NCBI RefSeq assembly: GCF_050948215.1
Contig: NC_135151.1
Coordinates: 11,200,220-11,264,219, forward strand
DNA: 64,000 nucleotides
Reading direction: 5' to 3'
DNA from: Halictus rubicundus
Lineage: Eukaryota > Arthropoda > Insecta > Hymenoptera > Halictidae
Shown here: positions 1 through 11,068 of the stretch, piece by piece
Numbering within the stretch: the first letter of the stretch is position 1
How the letters are laid out: every line of letters starts with the position of its first letter
Program-made: the position numbers and the translations under genes
Notes under the pieces: generated by a model
The model's input: the letters and a program-made list of their open reading frames with translations, nothing else
Database searches by the model: none
Told to the model about the DNA's origin: nothing

Positions 1-70
1 AGCAGAAGAGGATCGTGGTTGGAGAGAGACGGGAATGGATGACGAATGAACAAATTAAGCTTCGTTTTAC

Positions 71-3000
71 TCAGCATTCTGACGACTGATCTCCGGTATT
101 GAGTCTGTTTGGATTTTCCGTGGATCGCGCTATGCACCACTGTATTCAGTGTATCCTGCGTGCTGCTCCTAATCTTCAAGCCCATTCTTGTGTAAACCAC
201 CAAGATCACTAGCATCGGTATCGTGAAGAATATGATGCTGCTCAGCTCGTAGAGAGGGAAGTTTGGCATATTCGGTAGGATCATTGCGCAGATCGCCGAG
301 TCGGTCGAATAGTTTCCCGAACCTGCACCGTGGAAAATGTTTTTCAAAATGTTTACAAGCATACTTGGCAGCTCTAGTTACATCGTAACATAGAGAGGAG
401 TTGTAGCTCACCTGGCGGGTACTCGACCAGATTGACTTCCGTGAAAATCGGGAACGGTATCGCGCAGACCAACGCAATCGTCCAGGAAACCAAGATGAAA
501 CGAATCGGTCTCTTCAGACCGCTCATCGTGTACACGCGGAGAGGGTGACAAATGGCCAAATATCTTTCCATGGAGAAGGCCACTATCGTGAGCACTGACA
601 CGTAAGACGACCTGCGGAATCAAACCCATCCGTAAAAATCCCAGTGGATTAGGACGACTACGGTCAGACCAAGCAAGATCCTCTACGTACGTGGTCGTTC
701 AAAAAATAATATTAAATGCATCAGTGCACTTATGCATATCGGCTATCAGCATATTAATTCATGTATACTCATACAAATTCATTGAAAATATGATACTCTT
801 ATCAAATCCACAGGAACACGTGCCAATAGACTGCGGATCTCTATACAAAATAAAAATTTTCAAAAATTCCGGGATTAACTCTTTCTTCAATAATTTCAGT
901 GAGTTGAAAATAATGTACGCATATTCTTAAATGCTCTCGATCTTGACTCTGCTTTCAATGTCATCTCATTTTTATCATAAATGCATAAAATCCGCAGTCT
1001 ACGTATTAAATCATAATCTTGCCCCATAATTTCGAACAGAATCTACTAAATATATGACAATTAACCTCCACTAAATTAAAACGAGACTCCACTTTTTTAG
1101 AATTTATATTTTATTTTACTTATTTATTAATTTTTTGATTTATATATATAAATTCTTATTTATTATGTAAACATATATATATAATAGATAAGAATTTTTG
1201 AAGAGGAACAATTTCATTCAGATAAAGTGGTTCCATTTAATCAGTGTGGAAGAAATCATAGGGCAAAGGGTTAAAGATAATTCTTCGACACGCCGATCTC
1301 GAAGTAACAGAAAGCAATACATCAATCTTCCAGGTAGCTTATCCCGCTGTCCTCCTCCATCATCTCACACACTTTTCTTCCAGTTACGGCATCGCGATAC
1401 ATAAAATATGAAACTTTAGGAAGTAAGTGGAGTTTACATTGTTAACCGATCAACGGCAGAAGAACAGCGGGATATTTCGCAAGCGACGGGTACAAGGAGA
1501 TCTTCCTTGGCTTCTCAGGATTAATATTCTTACAACTCCGACACGTATGCCCTGATCTTGCATAGAGCGGTACCCAGCGTCCACGGATACTGTTGCCAAG
1601 CGTTGTTCAGCTCGTGTGGTAATCCTGAAAGTCGAACAAGATCCCGATAGTGATCGATCCGTTCGGATTATGATCGATCGACACGGGTATTCCATTTGTA
1701 CGAGTGTTCATCGGCAGCCACCGACTATTTCCCGGCGGCTGTTTTCTACAACGTGTTATCTGTGATTTATTTCCACGACGCGCGCGATTGACGTCAGGTA
1801 TCTTTGCGAGGGGACAAGAGCCGAACAACTCAAAGCCGAGCCGAGATACACAGACGCGTTTTCCCGAAAACAGATTTACGACGGACTTGCCCTAAGCTCG
1901 CCGGATAATTAACACGCGAACGTCACCGTGTTCCGCGAGCAAACCTGACGAGAAATTGCGCACGCAACGCGTATTTTACAGAGACACAGCTCTCAACTGG
2001 AAAGCCTGGGAAGGACCCTAGAAAATTAGACAATAAGTAAAAATAATGTAATAGGGAGGAGAAAACTCGGAACTGGTCGCCTGTGATTGCAAAATTACTT
2101 TTGCTGCCATTTCTTACTTCCTGTTTCAGGTTACAATAAATCATTTACTGAGCCAAACGCTGTGCAAAATTAAAGGAGTACTGTAGCATTTAAAAATGAA
2201 CGTGTAATAAATGTTCCACCCACAGATAAAATATTTTCATATTTTTCACCTGATAAAATAGAGGGGCAAGTAGAAAATGATATCTGAAGGAGATCGCATC
2301 GTGTTAAGAAGCTCCGGTTCGGATTTCCACGAATGGCAAATGAAATCACCTAAATGGAACAAACCTAAACACCTGTAAGATTTCGCGTCCGACCGGTTCC
2401 TTTGATTGCCACGAGCTTGCGCGTGGAACAAATTTCGAGGAATTGAAGTGAAATGGAATTTGTCGATGTTTTCGGTAAATCGGAAACGAAGTGAATCTGT
2501 ATCGAATTTTATTAAATGCCGGTAAGCGCATATATTTTTGCAATTGCATTACGAGAATCGCGTAATGATTTCCATCGGACAAAGGAATTCATACACATAA
2601 TAACTCGTGCGATTCAATCGCATCGGACGAACACTTTTTCTTTTCTCTGACGATAAAACGTGAGCGACTCGTTCGGGAACCCGAGTCGATTTCCGATGAA
2701 AAAATTTAATGGAACCAACAGATGACCCATTTCGTTTGTCCCTTGTTCCCTCCGAGGAGAAATGAACGTCTACGTTTATTACCATGTTACGAACGATGTT
2801 CGATATCGGTATCGCGAATTTCTGATCGTTATGGATGTGCTTGAACGACCCGTGGCTTATCTGGCAAACTATACGATTTCGATCGATTTGTGGCTGTCGA
2901 TAATGCAGCCCGATCGATGTTTGAAGAATGTCTGCGAATAGTTTTTCAAAGGATTTTTGCGGGCAAACTATTTTTACACTACAAATTATTGTAAAAACAC

Positions 3001-6000
3001 TAAATTTCATACATCTTTTTACGGCATCTTCGAACGCAGCTGATGATAATTAGACGGTGGACTTTATGCGTTTATCAGAAAAATGAGTCGCTGTTTGAAA
3101 CACAAGAATGCAGACGACGTAATAAACAAGTTATCTGTTATGTTCCGTATTTCTGGAATTTTTATGAGAGAAATGTTACATGTAAGAAATTCTTCCTAAA
3201 GGATTCTCATGAAACAGATACTTTAGAATGTTTATTGAAATGCTTCCGTGAGCTATTTTCATAAATATTACAAATAATGAATACAGTGGAAAAATTGAAA
3301 AATACTGTGAAACATGTTAATAAAGAAAATAAATTTCTATTTCATTCCAGTTTGTTGCAACACAGGTAGAAAATTTTTATTTTGTGAAAATTGTTCAATT
3401 TTACATTACACAAATTCCACTCAGTATAAATCGGTTTCTTTCAAGAACTTTTCTTTATCTGTTCTCATCGCAACTTATAATCTGATAACATTTTTTTAAA
3501 AAAGTTCCACGTGCCGTAATTGAAACGGAACCCATTAAGAAGTTCTGTAACTCTTTTCATTTCATTCGATTTAATAAAATGATTAAAGGAGGAAAGAAAG
3601 AATTTTGCATATCCGCAGTCTAATGACAACGATTGTGTACCATCTAGCAATGAAAAATTGTAGTAATACGTTCCAATTTTCGTAGTAAGTGTAGCCAAAT
3701 CTGAGGGGCATCCAGCGGTATTTGATAACTGCGAATCGAAATTTGATAGCTCACGAAGATAAGGAGGCTTGTCTAAAAGAATCTTTAGATAACAATTATG
3801 CTTTGTAGATTCCCTAACGAGCTAAACAGGAAGCAAAGGTGTTACCACTGTTTTGCGCGTTAACGCGTTGACTGCCACTTTTACATTTCACTAATGGAAC
3901 TGCTTGTATAAAATTAAAAGTCAATTATTGCCAATTCATCCCGAATAATTAATCTTCGGTAAGTATGACGATCAGAGCATTCGAATTTTGTGATATTCAT
4001 CAAATGTTTCAATTAATATTTCAGTTCAATTAATCGACGTCGCACGACAGCTCGGTTTTCTATCAGGTTGATCATCGTCGTGAATCTTGACGTCACAGTT
4101 TTCCTCTGATTAAATAGATTGTTCTAATTTTATGCAATTCTGTGATCGGCGAGTCAATTTTTTCTCGTTAGCGTCTTGTTTCTATCCCCCAACCATTCCA
4201 CAACATCCCATAGCACCAATCTTTGTTTCTGAAAGGTAATCAAGTGGCCAACCAATGGAAAACAGTCTTTCCTACTCGATAGTCGTTCACAGTGTCCCTT
4301 GAATACGACACTAACAAGGAAGAACTATATTTAGCAGCACATATGATTGTTGAGTACAGGCTGACAGCAAACCCAAAAATCGAAGACAAACTTTCGCGAA
4401 TTATGTTTATCAGTCCCCATGATTACTCTGCGTGAGTTCTGATCTTCTACTCCAATATTTAAGAAACGAAACGTCAGCAATTTACGTAAACGACACGCAC
4501 GAGCGTTTACGTTGGACGAGCGTTTACATTCGGATGAAAGTATTAGGTCATTCCGTAAGGCGTGTCGCTTTTTATTTAAGTTCGCGTAAATAAACGTCAA
4601 TATTTAGCTTACGCTACACAGATTTTTATAAATACTGCTCCTCACGTTCTTACGAATCCTTTTGTTAAATGTACATTCAAAACATCTAGAACAATATTAT
4701 CCATATAGAAAAGAAGCCAACGAATGAGTATTAAAAATTATTTTAATTCTCCTTCTGTCTCAACGAATTCTCTTGTCAATCTAAAATGTGTACTCGAAGC
4801 ACTTAGACTGATATCTTCTATTTTAAAATAAAAAATCAAAGATTGGATGCTAAAATGTTAATATCTAGCGTTGTATGCGAATTTAAACAATTAAACACGT
4901 TGTTAAAAATATTTGTGACGTGGAAAATATGTTTGTAACATGAGAAAGTGACAAAGGTGTCAACAAAGGAGCCAAGAATGTTTTAACTGTGACGCTTGTC
5001 GCAAAAATTAATGTCACTGAATATCAATTTATCAATGCTGAAATGGACTAGATAGTAGTGCAAGGTGAGCACCTCGTTATCAAGTAACTACCAATTGCTA
5101 TTAATACCCCTGATCGGTTCAGAGAATGAAACAGACGAAACTTGTTCGAGACGCACAAAATTCTCGTGACAATGCGTCGCTATATCAATCATTGAACGCG
5201 AATGTGATTATTAAAGCTATTGCGCTTGAAGCTGGAAAGAACGGCAAGATTTATGATTTAACACTTTCGAGGACAATCGACTCGCTCCAACAAAAAAAAA
5301 ATCAGTTTGACTCATCCGGCGGTTAGAGCACGCAACTTCTAGCCCGCGGAAAGTAACGCAAATAGCAACGACAACCGACAAACAGCCCACTGTGCAGATA
5401 ACAATCGCTAATGTACACACCGTGGCGAGATTAATTTAAAACCCTTATCGTCGAGCCTCGTTGGAAAAGTGCCGAGAGAAACGCGATCTCCAGGACCTCT
5501 CTACAGGAGGATCCTTTTTATCCGTTCTATAAATACATAATTCATTTCGCACCCGTTGAAACCCCCCTCCTTGAATATCCATGAACCCATTTTCTCTCTC
5601 TCTCTCTCTCTCTCTTATCGTTTCTTGAATGTACATTCTCAATGAAGAAATTTAGAGATACGTAATGGAATATTTGATCCCTTTTGTTGCCCGACACTCA
5701 ACGGAAAACTGCGTCCTCGTGGAACAACTTCAATTCCAAGAGATGCGTCGTATTCCCGGCCACTCCAATTTTTACCGTCATCACGACAGCCTATTATCAA
5801 CTGTAAAAATACTCGGTCGCTCGTTCTCTCAATTGAAATGTTGTTACCGTTTTAATGAACCCCTCGACAGGACAGTGATTTAGGGGCAGAAATGTAAATC
5901 CAATTCGCTTATCGATTCCCCCCTGGGTCTGTTCAACGAGCACTAATACCCGCACAATGTACTCGTTTTCCCTCGATTAAGTCCGTCGGGTTTCATTATC

Positions 6001-7145
6001 TCCGGTTTTCTTCGTGAATCGCAATAAAAGCGCATATGCCACCGGAAATTTCGTTCGGGTACGACAGTCGACGCAAACGCGACCAAAATGGACGGGGGAA
6101 CGATCAAACTTAATCAAGAGAACCATTTCGTTCCTCTTTTCAAACAAACCAGCTCTGATTCGAGACCCGAGCTCGAAATGCTATTGCGTTTTTAAAAAAA
6201 TTCTCCTCGTCGAGGAATTTTTATGGAAATATTTAGGAACCTCTTTAACATGTTGATTGCCGCGTGAGTTTTCTGTGTATTTTCACAAGTTTTGTCTGTT
6301 TTATTCGCACGAACGATCAGAGGTATTAATAATTATTAGTTACTTGGTAATGAAGTTTGCATCTTTTACTAAGTTTGTGACCAGTACCGGTCACCGGTGA
6401 TCACTATAGCGGTCAATGTGTTAACACTTTCCGTGCCAATTCGGTAGCCCCAAAAGTTCCATAAAATCAAAGTAACTTAACGAAGTAGAAATTGAAATAT
6501 TAAGACGTGCGATGCAGAGTACTCCTTCAACATTCTTGCATTTTTCAAACTCCAATTACTGCACTGACTATATTAGCGCAAAAGTTGATTTTTAGATTCG
6601 GACAACTAACTCCGTCTAATTAATCAACTCCGTAGTGAACGCTCTGTGGAAACGAGTTGGTTTAGAATATTTGTTGAAAATGTTCTGTAAAATATATGTG
6701 GTTCGAACTGTGGACATTATGCTCTTGGACAATTATTAATTGTTTCAGAAATCGAATGTAGAGTTGTACGTATTCGGATATTGACGTAATACAGTGTAAA
6801 CCAGAAATAGATGGGGACCATGAAAGAATTTTTCATCTAAGGATGTTTCACAATGGCGAACTCACCCAGCACAAGTAGAATGAGATCAGAAACGGCTAGA
6901 TTGAGCAAATAGTAGTTCGTGGCAGTCTGCATCGAAGGATTCCTCAGGATCACGGTACACGTAGCAACATTCCCGAAAATCCCGGTGACGAAGATCGTCA
7001 CATAAGCGATCGTCAAAGGCACCACCATCTGCATCGGCAAATACTTCGGACCCAGTACCTTGGCCAAGTACTCTACCTCCGTTAGGTTCTCCAGGTCCCA
7101 GTCCCTCCAGAAATCGTGCAGATAGTTCTCGTTTGACGTCTCCAT
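71..7145 (-). CDS. Pyrokinin-type neuropeptide GPCR, 3' end beyond window
   Basis: Rhodopsin-family receptor for PRXamide (pyrokinin) neuropeptides, acting at the plasma membrane. Exons by phase: 7145-6866, 1624-1534, 611-412 and 322-71, giving 274 codons so far. Exon 1 has an acidic N-terminus with an NLTE glycosylation site, TM1 (GNVATCTVI) and TM2 (NLAVSDLILLVLG). The 91-bp exon 2 carries QQYPWTLG and the TM3 cysteine in ALCKIRAYVSE. Exon 3 has the TM3 end with an ERY motif (SMERYLAICHP) and TM4. Exon 4 has extracellular loop 2, TM5 (IPMLVILVVYTRMGL) and loop 3, ending at RRSVVRMLS with donor GTAAAA. TM6, TM7 and the tail lie left of position 1. ATG at 7145 is the first methionine before the conserved LTEVEYLAKVLGPKYLP stretch. 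Intron 1 is 5.2 kb and holds several transposon copies. Pyrokinin receptor is favoured over CAPA receptor from the N-terminus and TM3; this is from memory of the families, not a search. Confidence 0.86.
827..1001. mobile_element. TA-flanked MITE, full copy
   Basis: About 175 bp with mirrored ends: TAGACTGCGGATCT on the left and AAAATCCGCAGTCTA on the right. TA sits at both borders, as expected for Tc1/mariner-type target duplication. It lies in the third intron-side flank of the pyrokinin receptor (intron 612-1533). No open frame of note. Confidence 0.75.
3051..3390. mobile_element. Diverged MITE copy of the GACTGCGG family
   Basis: Starts TAGACGGTGGACTTTATGCG and shares the internal stretches AAAATGAGTCGCTG and AAATAAATTTCTATTTCATTCC with copies near 35.1 and 51.3 kb. 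It is longer than other copies, so it probably carries extra inserted sequence, and the right border is unclear. A second partial copy ends in ATCCGCAGTCTA at 3622. Confidence 0.5.
5592..5616. repeat. CT microsatellite
   Basis: An uninterrupted run of about 12 CT dinucleotides. Confidence 0.9.
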
Positions 7146-7375
7146 TATAGTGATTCCTCGTAGATTCTACGACAAGCGGAATTTGCGAGCTGGATCTGCG
7201 TTGAACATTTACGATGAGATCCCCTTGTGTTTGTAAATATCGGTTCTTGAAGAAAACAGTGCGTTCGGAGGAGTCAACGATCTGTTATTAGAATGCACAC
7301 TCGATATCTGTGGATAAGAAAGAAGCATAGTAAATAGACAAAGCATAGACGATCGAATCAATCAATCTATGATCA

Positions 7376-7752
7376 GCAGACTGCCGAGTTTTATGCATTT
7401 ATAACAAAAACGAGGAGCTGCGATTCAACACTAAACTTACCACGGCCACGTGACCGGTTTTTTATTTTACAATTACTGAAATTATAGAAATACCTTCGTG
7501 GGAAATTGTTGAAGCACACACTTCCATCAAAATGACGCCGAATCGGAATAAATTCAATCCTGTCATTTTTAGAAAGCAGTACGCATCATTCACTTTTAGT
7601 AGTTGGCAGGTTTAGTGTTAAGACAGTAAAAAGATTAAAAGAATTTAAGAGCATCCATTCATTATTTACAACTTTTTGAAACGATTGAAGAAACTTGAAC
7701 TTTTCTGGTTCCTGTCTCTAGCAATTGATGCTGTATAAAGACCCGCACTCTA
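7376..7752. mobile_element. GACTGCGG MITE interrupted by a second element
   Basis: Left end CAGACTGCCGAGTTTTATGC and right end near GACCCGCACTCTAG belong to the GACTGCGG family. The interior matches the 8047 copy only after removal of about 7428-7620, which has its own inverted ends (ACACTAAACTTACC and GGTTTAGTGT). Confidence 0.55.
7428..7620. mobile_element. Nested inverted-repeat element
   Basis: About 190 bp bounded by AACACTAAACTTACCAC and GGCAGGTTTAGTGTTA, which are imperfect inverted repeats. It splits a GACTGCGG-family copy, so it inserted later. Confidence 0.5.
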
Positions 7753-8046
7753 GTGATCAGTCATCGATCACTGTTGAAACTATTGACACAGCTTCAGTTA
7801 GGCGCTGACCTTTAAAGTTCAATCAGGAAGAACAATGATCTTCGTGAAGTAAGAAATATTTAGCTGAAAGAGTGAAAAACGTAGAAAATATCTTTGGAAG
7901 AAATCGCAGCAGGTAAACAAAGCATGGTATCTAAGTGGCTCGCGATAACATCAAGCAAATGGTTGATCGATTGTCCACCAATCGAATCATTCGATCTTCT
8001 AAAATTAACTTGATGTTGCATCGGCAACAACAACGTTCTTCATGAG

Positions 8047-8240
8047 TAAACTGCGGATTTTAGATAAAAATAAAAAGATACAATTCAAAAAAATAGACAG
8101 ACTAAAAGAATTCAAGACTGTCAATCCATTGGATTCAACTTATTAAAATTAGAAAAGGAAGAATAAAACTTCTGGTTAGATTCTGCTCGTTGCAGCTGCT
8201 GCCAATCATTTTTATTTTGCATAAAAATCCGCAATTTCAT
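8047..8240. mobile_element. GACTGCGG-family MITE copy
   Basis: Left end TAAACTGCGGATTTTAGAT and right end TTTGCATAAAAATCCGCAATTT, about 194 bp. The right terminus has decayed from the consensus CCGCAGTCTA. Confidence 0.65.
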
Positions 8241-10143
8241 AATTATACATTTCCCTGGGAGATTCAATAGGGTCTCTTTTACAGCATCAACTGATTTCAG
8301 AGGAACCAGTGCAACGAAGAACAAAATCTCCTCTGGATCAAGAAATATAGCTTTCTGAATGAACGTACATTTTCGTTTTAACCTTTCACTCCATCCCGAA
8401 AACGTTTCTCGGTCTAAGAAAATTGAAATGTTAGCTGCAGCTCAGCGACCGACTTCCGGTCGCCGTTCCCCAACAAGTCCTCGCCCTCTTCCTCTGCGTC
8501 TGGATCCTCATTCTTGTATTGGCTAAGGTAGAGTTGGAATAGCTCTTTATTCGAAGAACAAAGAGACACGGTTATCGAATCGATCGCTGTCAAAAGGAAC
8601 ACCGTACCCACGAAATATCACGGATTCCTGGAGATATCGGTCCGATTCCCGGTGCCCGATGGTAGCACATGCACCCGTCGCGTCGTGATGTACAATAAAA
8701 CGCGAGATAGAATTCGATCGGGGAATTTCCGTCGCGAGACGAACTATCGTTCTTCGAGCACTCTGACAGACCTTCGTCGAGGTACGAACGGAACCAAAAT
8801 AAACAGACGATGACGAAGAGAAGGTTGAAATTGACGATTCGGCGCCGCTTTCGGTAGCTACCGATCTGCGCGACTGAACGCAATACTCTCGGCGATACCT
8901 TCAGACACCTGTCGCCGCGACAACAACCTTGTCCTCCTCCTGATTTCGCTGATAACGGAATCAGTCTAACGAGCCTGAGTTCGATTGCGTTAGGACCCGC
9001 GGTGCAGCCGATCGTTTCGCTAACCGATGTTGCACCCCCGAGAATGCACCTCCTTGAATGCGAGATCTTGTGCAAACTGGAGGACTCCGTTCTCAGGACA
9101 AAGCACAACTCGAATAACAATAGTTGCTTCTTCGCAACACACCGGAAGTCTATTAAAACGCTTTTTCCTGGCTTTATGTCCAAGAGAAGCTTAATCGTTT
9201 TCTTTATTTTAGGGCATTATGACTTACTAATTAAAATACAATTGTTTGTTTGACAATGAAACTGACAATATACAGAGCATTTAGAACAGATCACCTAGAT
9301 TGCTGATGATCTTCGAGGTGGTCAGTTACTTACTATCAATAAATATTTCATTTTTAACATGTAAATCACCAAAAATAATCAAAGAGTGTCGTCTTACAAT
9401 TTTCCACTGCATTTGATCTCGTATGACCTTGAACGAAATTGAACAACCTTCGTATTATAGGTCATTGTATTCGTCTTGAAACGCTCTATCAGAATATAGT
9501 TTAAAGAACACATCATTATATTTTAAAAAATAGGGTTGACATTGGCATGTCTTCTACACCTCCAACTATAAAAAAAATTAGTGACACCAGATTATAGACC
9601 GTTCAATATTAAACCAAGTTCACCTAATGTATGTTTTTCCATCATCAATAGTAATCAAGATATTCAGGTAACTTGTTTAAGATACACAACTGCGTACAGT
9701 TGCAAGTTACATAGTCAATTAGAAACGCTCTTTTCCAGACTCTTTTCGATTACATAAAAATAAACTCGGTTCTGCTTGAGTTAGACAGTACAATAGAAAT
9801 GTTAATTGACAAAAGGTTCAGTGCGTAGCACACGGCAAAAAATCGTGCCAACCGATAAGATTAATCGGAGACAATGCAACGATAACTTTTTTTTTTTGAT
9901 AACGTGCATTTACGTCAAACCGACAAACATTTTTCTACCGAGGATATATTAATTATTGCAAAACGTTGTTCTTGTTGATCGATAATTAAATTAATCATTT
10001 TAGAGCACCGAACTCCGAAAGTAGATAACGCTGTTCAATTGGTAGTACAATTTAAGTTACAAAAATATTTATTAAATATTTTAGTGTACAGATTTTTTTT
10101 GTAGGAATATATGTATATTATTTACAACGTCGTTTTGGGAATA

Positions 10144-10918
10144 TTATGCAGAGTCGGATTCGTCGGAACTCGATTCGCTATCATTTTCTATCCTACCAGG
10201 TTGTAGTCTATTTGTATTTACAAAAAGGTCGTCTCCTTCGCTATCACTATCATCTTTATTCCATTCCTTTTGATCCGATCTCTGAGATTCTTCGAACTGT
10301 TTCGGCCAACATTTCTGAGATCGATACCACCTTTGATGCTCCTAAAAAATAAATTGCTTTTTTAATTACTCCGTAATAAATGGAATATAACCCTTTGCAC
10401 TCGAATGGTGGCTCTGAGGCGCCAATAAAAATGATTCAAAGCATTTTTAACATTAGTAAATTAGTTTGCGTTTAATAAATTCCTAAAAAATTAACTTTTG
10501 GTATGAGTAGTGTTCAAATTCATATGAATAAAATGAAGAAAGTTATATAGATGGGAAATATTCTAAATCGGAAGAAACACCTTTGGGAAAAGCGGGTTCT
10601 GGAGTTAAAATAGCTTCGAGTGCGAAGGAATGAATATTAAGAGGAGCATACCCGTGTTAGTATCTTAACAATCTCTGCCTTGACCTTGTCCCCCTCCGGT
10701 ATCGGCTCTACGAGTACGAAATCCCCCCTCTTCACCCAGATATTCTTCCTAAACTTCGTCGGCATCGACACGAGATACTGATCTGCATTAGGATCTTCAA
10801 CTTCGTGAAGATTGTTCCCACGAGATTCGAGTATTCGCACAATAGACTGCGACTCTGTGGGAACACTCAAATCCGCCACCTCCTTAACAACATGTTTGCG
10901 TTTGGTTGCTTTGGACAT
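10144..10918 (-). CDS. EIF1AD: EIF1A-domain RNA-binding protein EIF1AD
   Basis: Small nuclear and cytoplasmic S1/OB-fold protein related to translation factor eIF1A; reported roles of the family include RNA binding and ribosome or stress functions. Two exons, 10918-10652 and 10341-10144, join in phase 0 to give 154 residues, close to the family's roughly 165. The N-terminus MSKATKRKHVVKEV and the core SRGNNLHEVE, LVSMPTKFRKNIW and KRGDFVLVEPI are family signatures. The acidic serine-rich C-terminus contains the conserved DDLFVNTNR motif and ends SSSDESDSA. ATG at 10918 is the first methionine in frame. The start lies only 150 bp downstream of the PolG stop on the same strand, so this promoter probably overlaps the PolG 3' end. 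Confidence 0.93.
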
Positions 10919-11068
10919 CCTAATCTGCAACCTTAAAGGCAACAAAAATAGACTATTTTCATCTCAAAGAAAAATAAAAATTTCGCGTCATGTGTTAGAC
11001 GATAATATATGCTTTGGTATCAATTTGGTATCCACTGCAACCAAAAATACTACTTTGACCAAAGAGAC

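Larger units (their letters stand above)
1625..6865 (-). other. Large first intron of the pyrokinin receptor
   Basis: 5.2 kb of AT-rich sequence between receptor exons 1 and 2. It holds a diverged MITE copy (3051-3390), a MITE right end at 3622, a CT microsatellite at 5592-5616, and a dispersed repeat (about 6415-6600) that recurs near 55.23 kb. Open frames in it show no recognisable domain. I see no exon of another gene. Confidence 0.6.
7146..10143. other. Intergenic region upstream of the receptor
   Basis: Three kilobases between the receptor start and the EIF1AD stop. It contains the MITE copies at 7376 and 8047. A GC-richer stretch (8430-9180) has long minus-strand open frames without a recognisable domain; part of it could be a receptor 5' untranslated exon or promoter. 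From 9200 to 10140 it is AT-rich with nothing identifiable. Confidence 0.5.

Noticed and set aside
8590..9183. 197-codon minus-strand frame
   Set aside because: No domain, uneven composition, and it lies in a GC-rich non-coding stretch; a chance frame is more likely.
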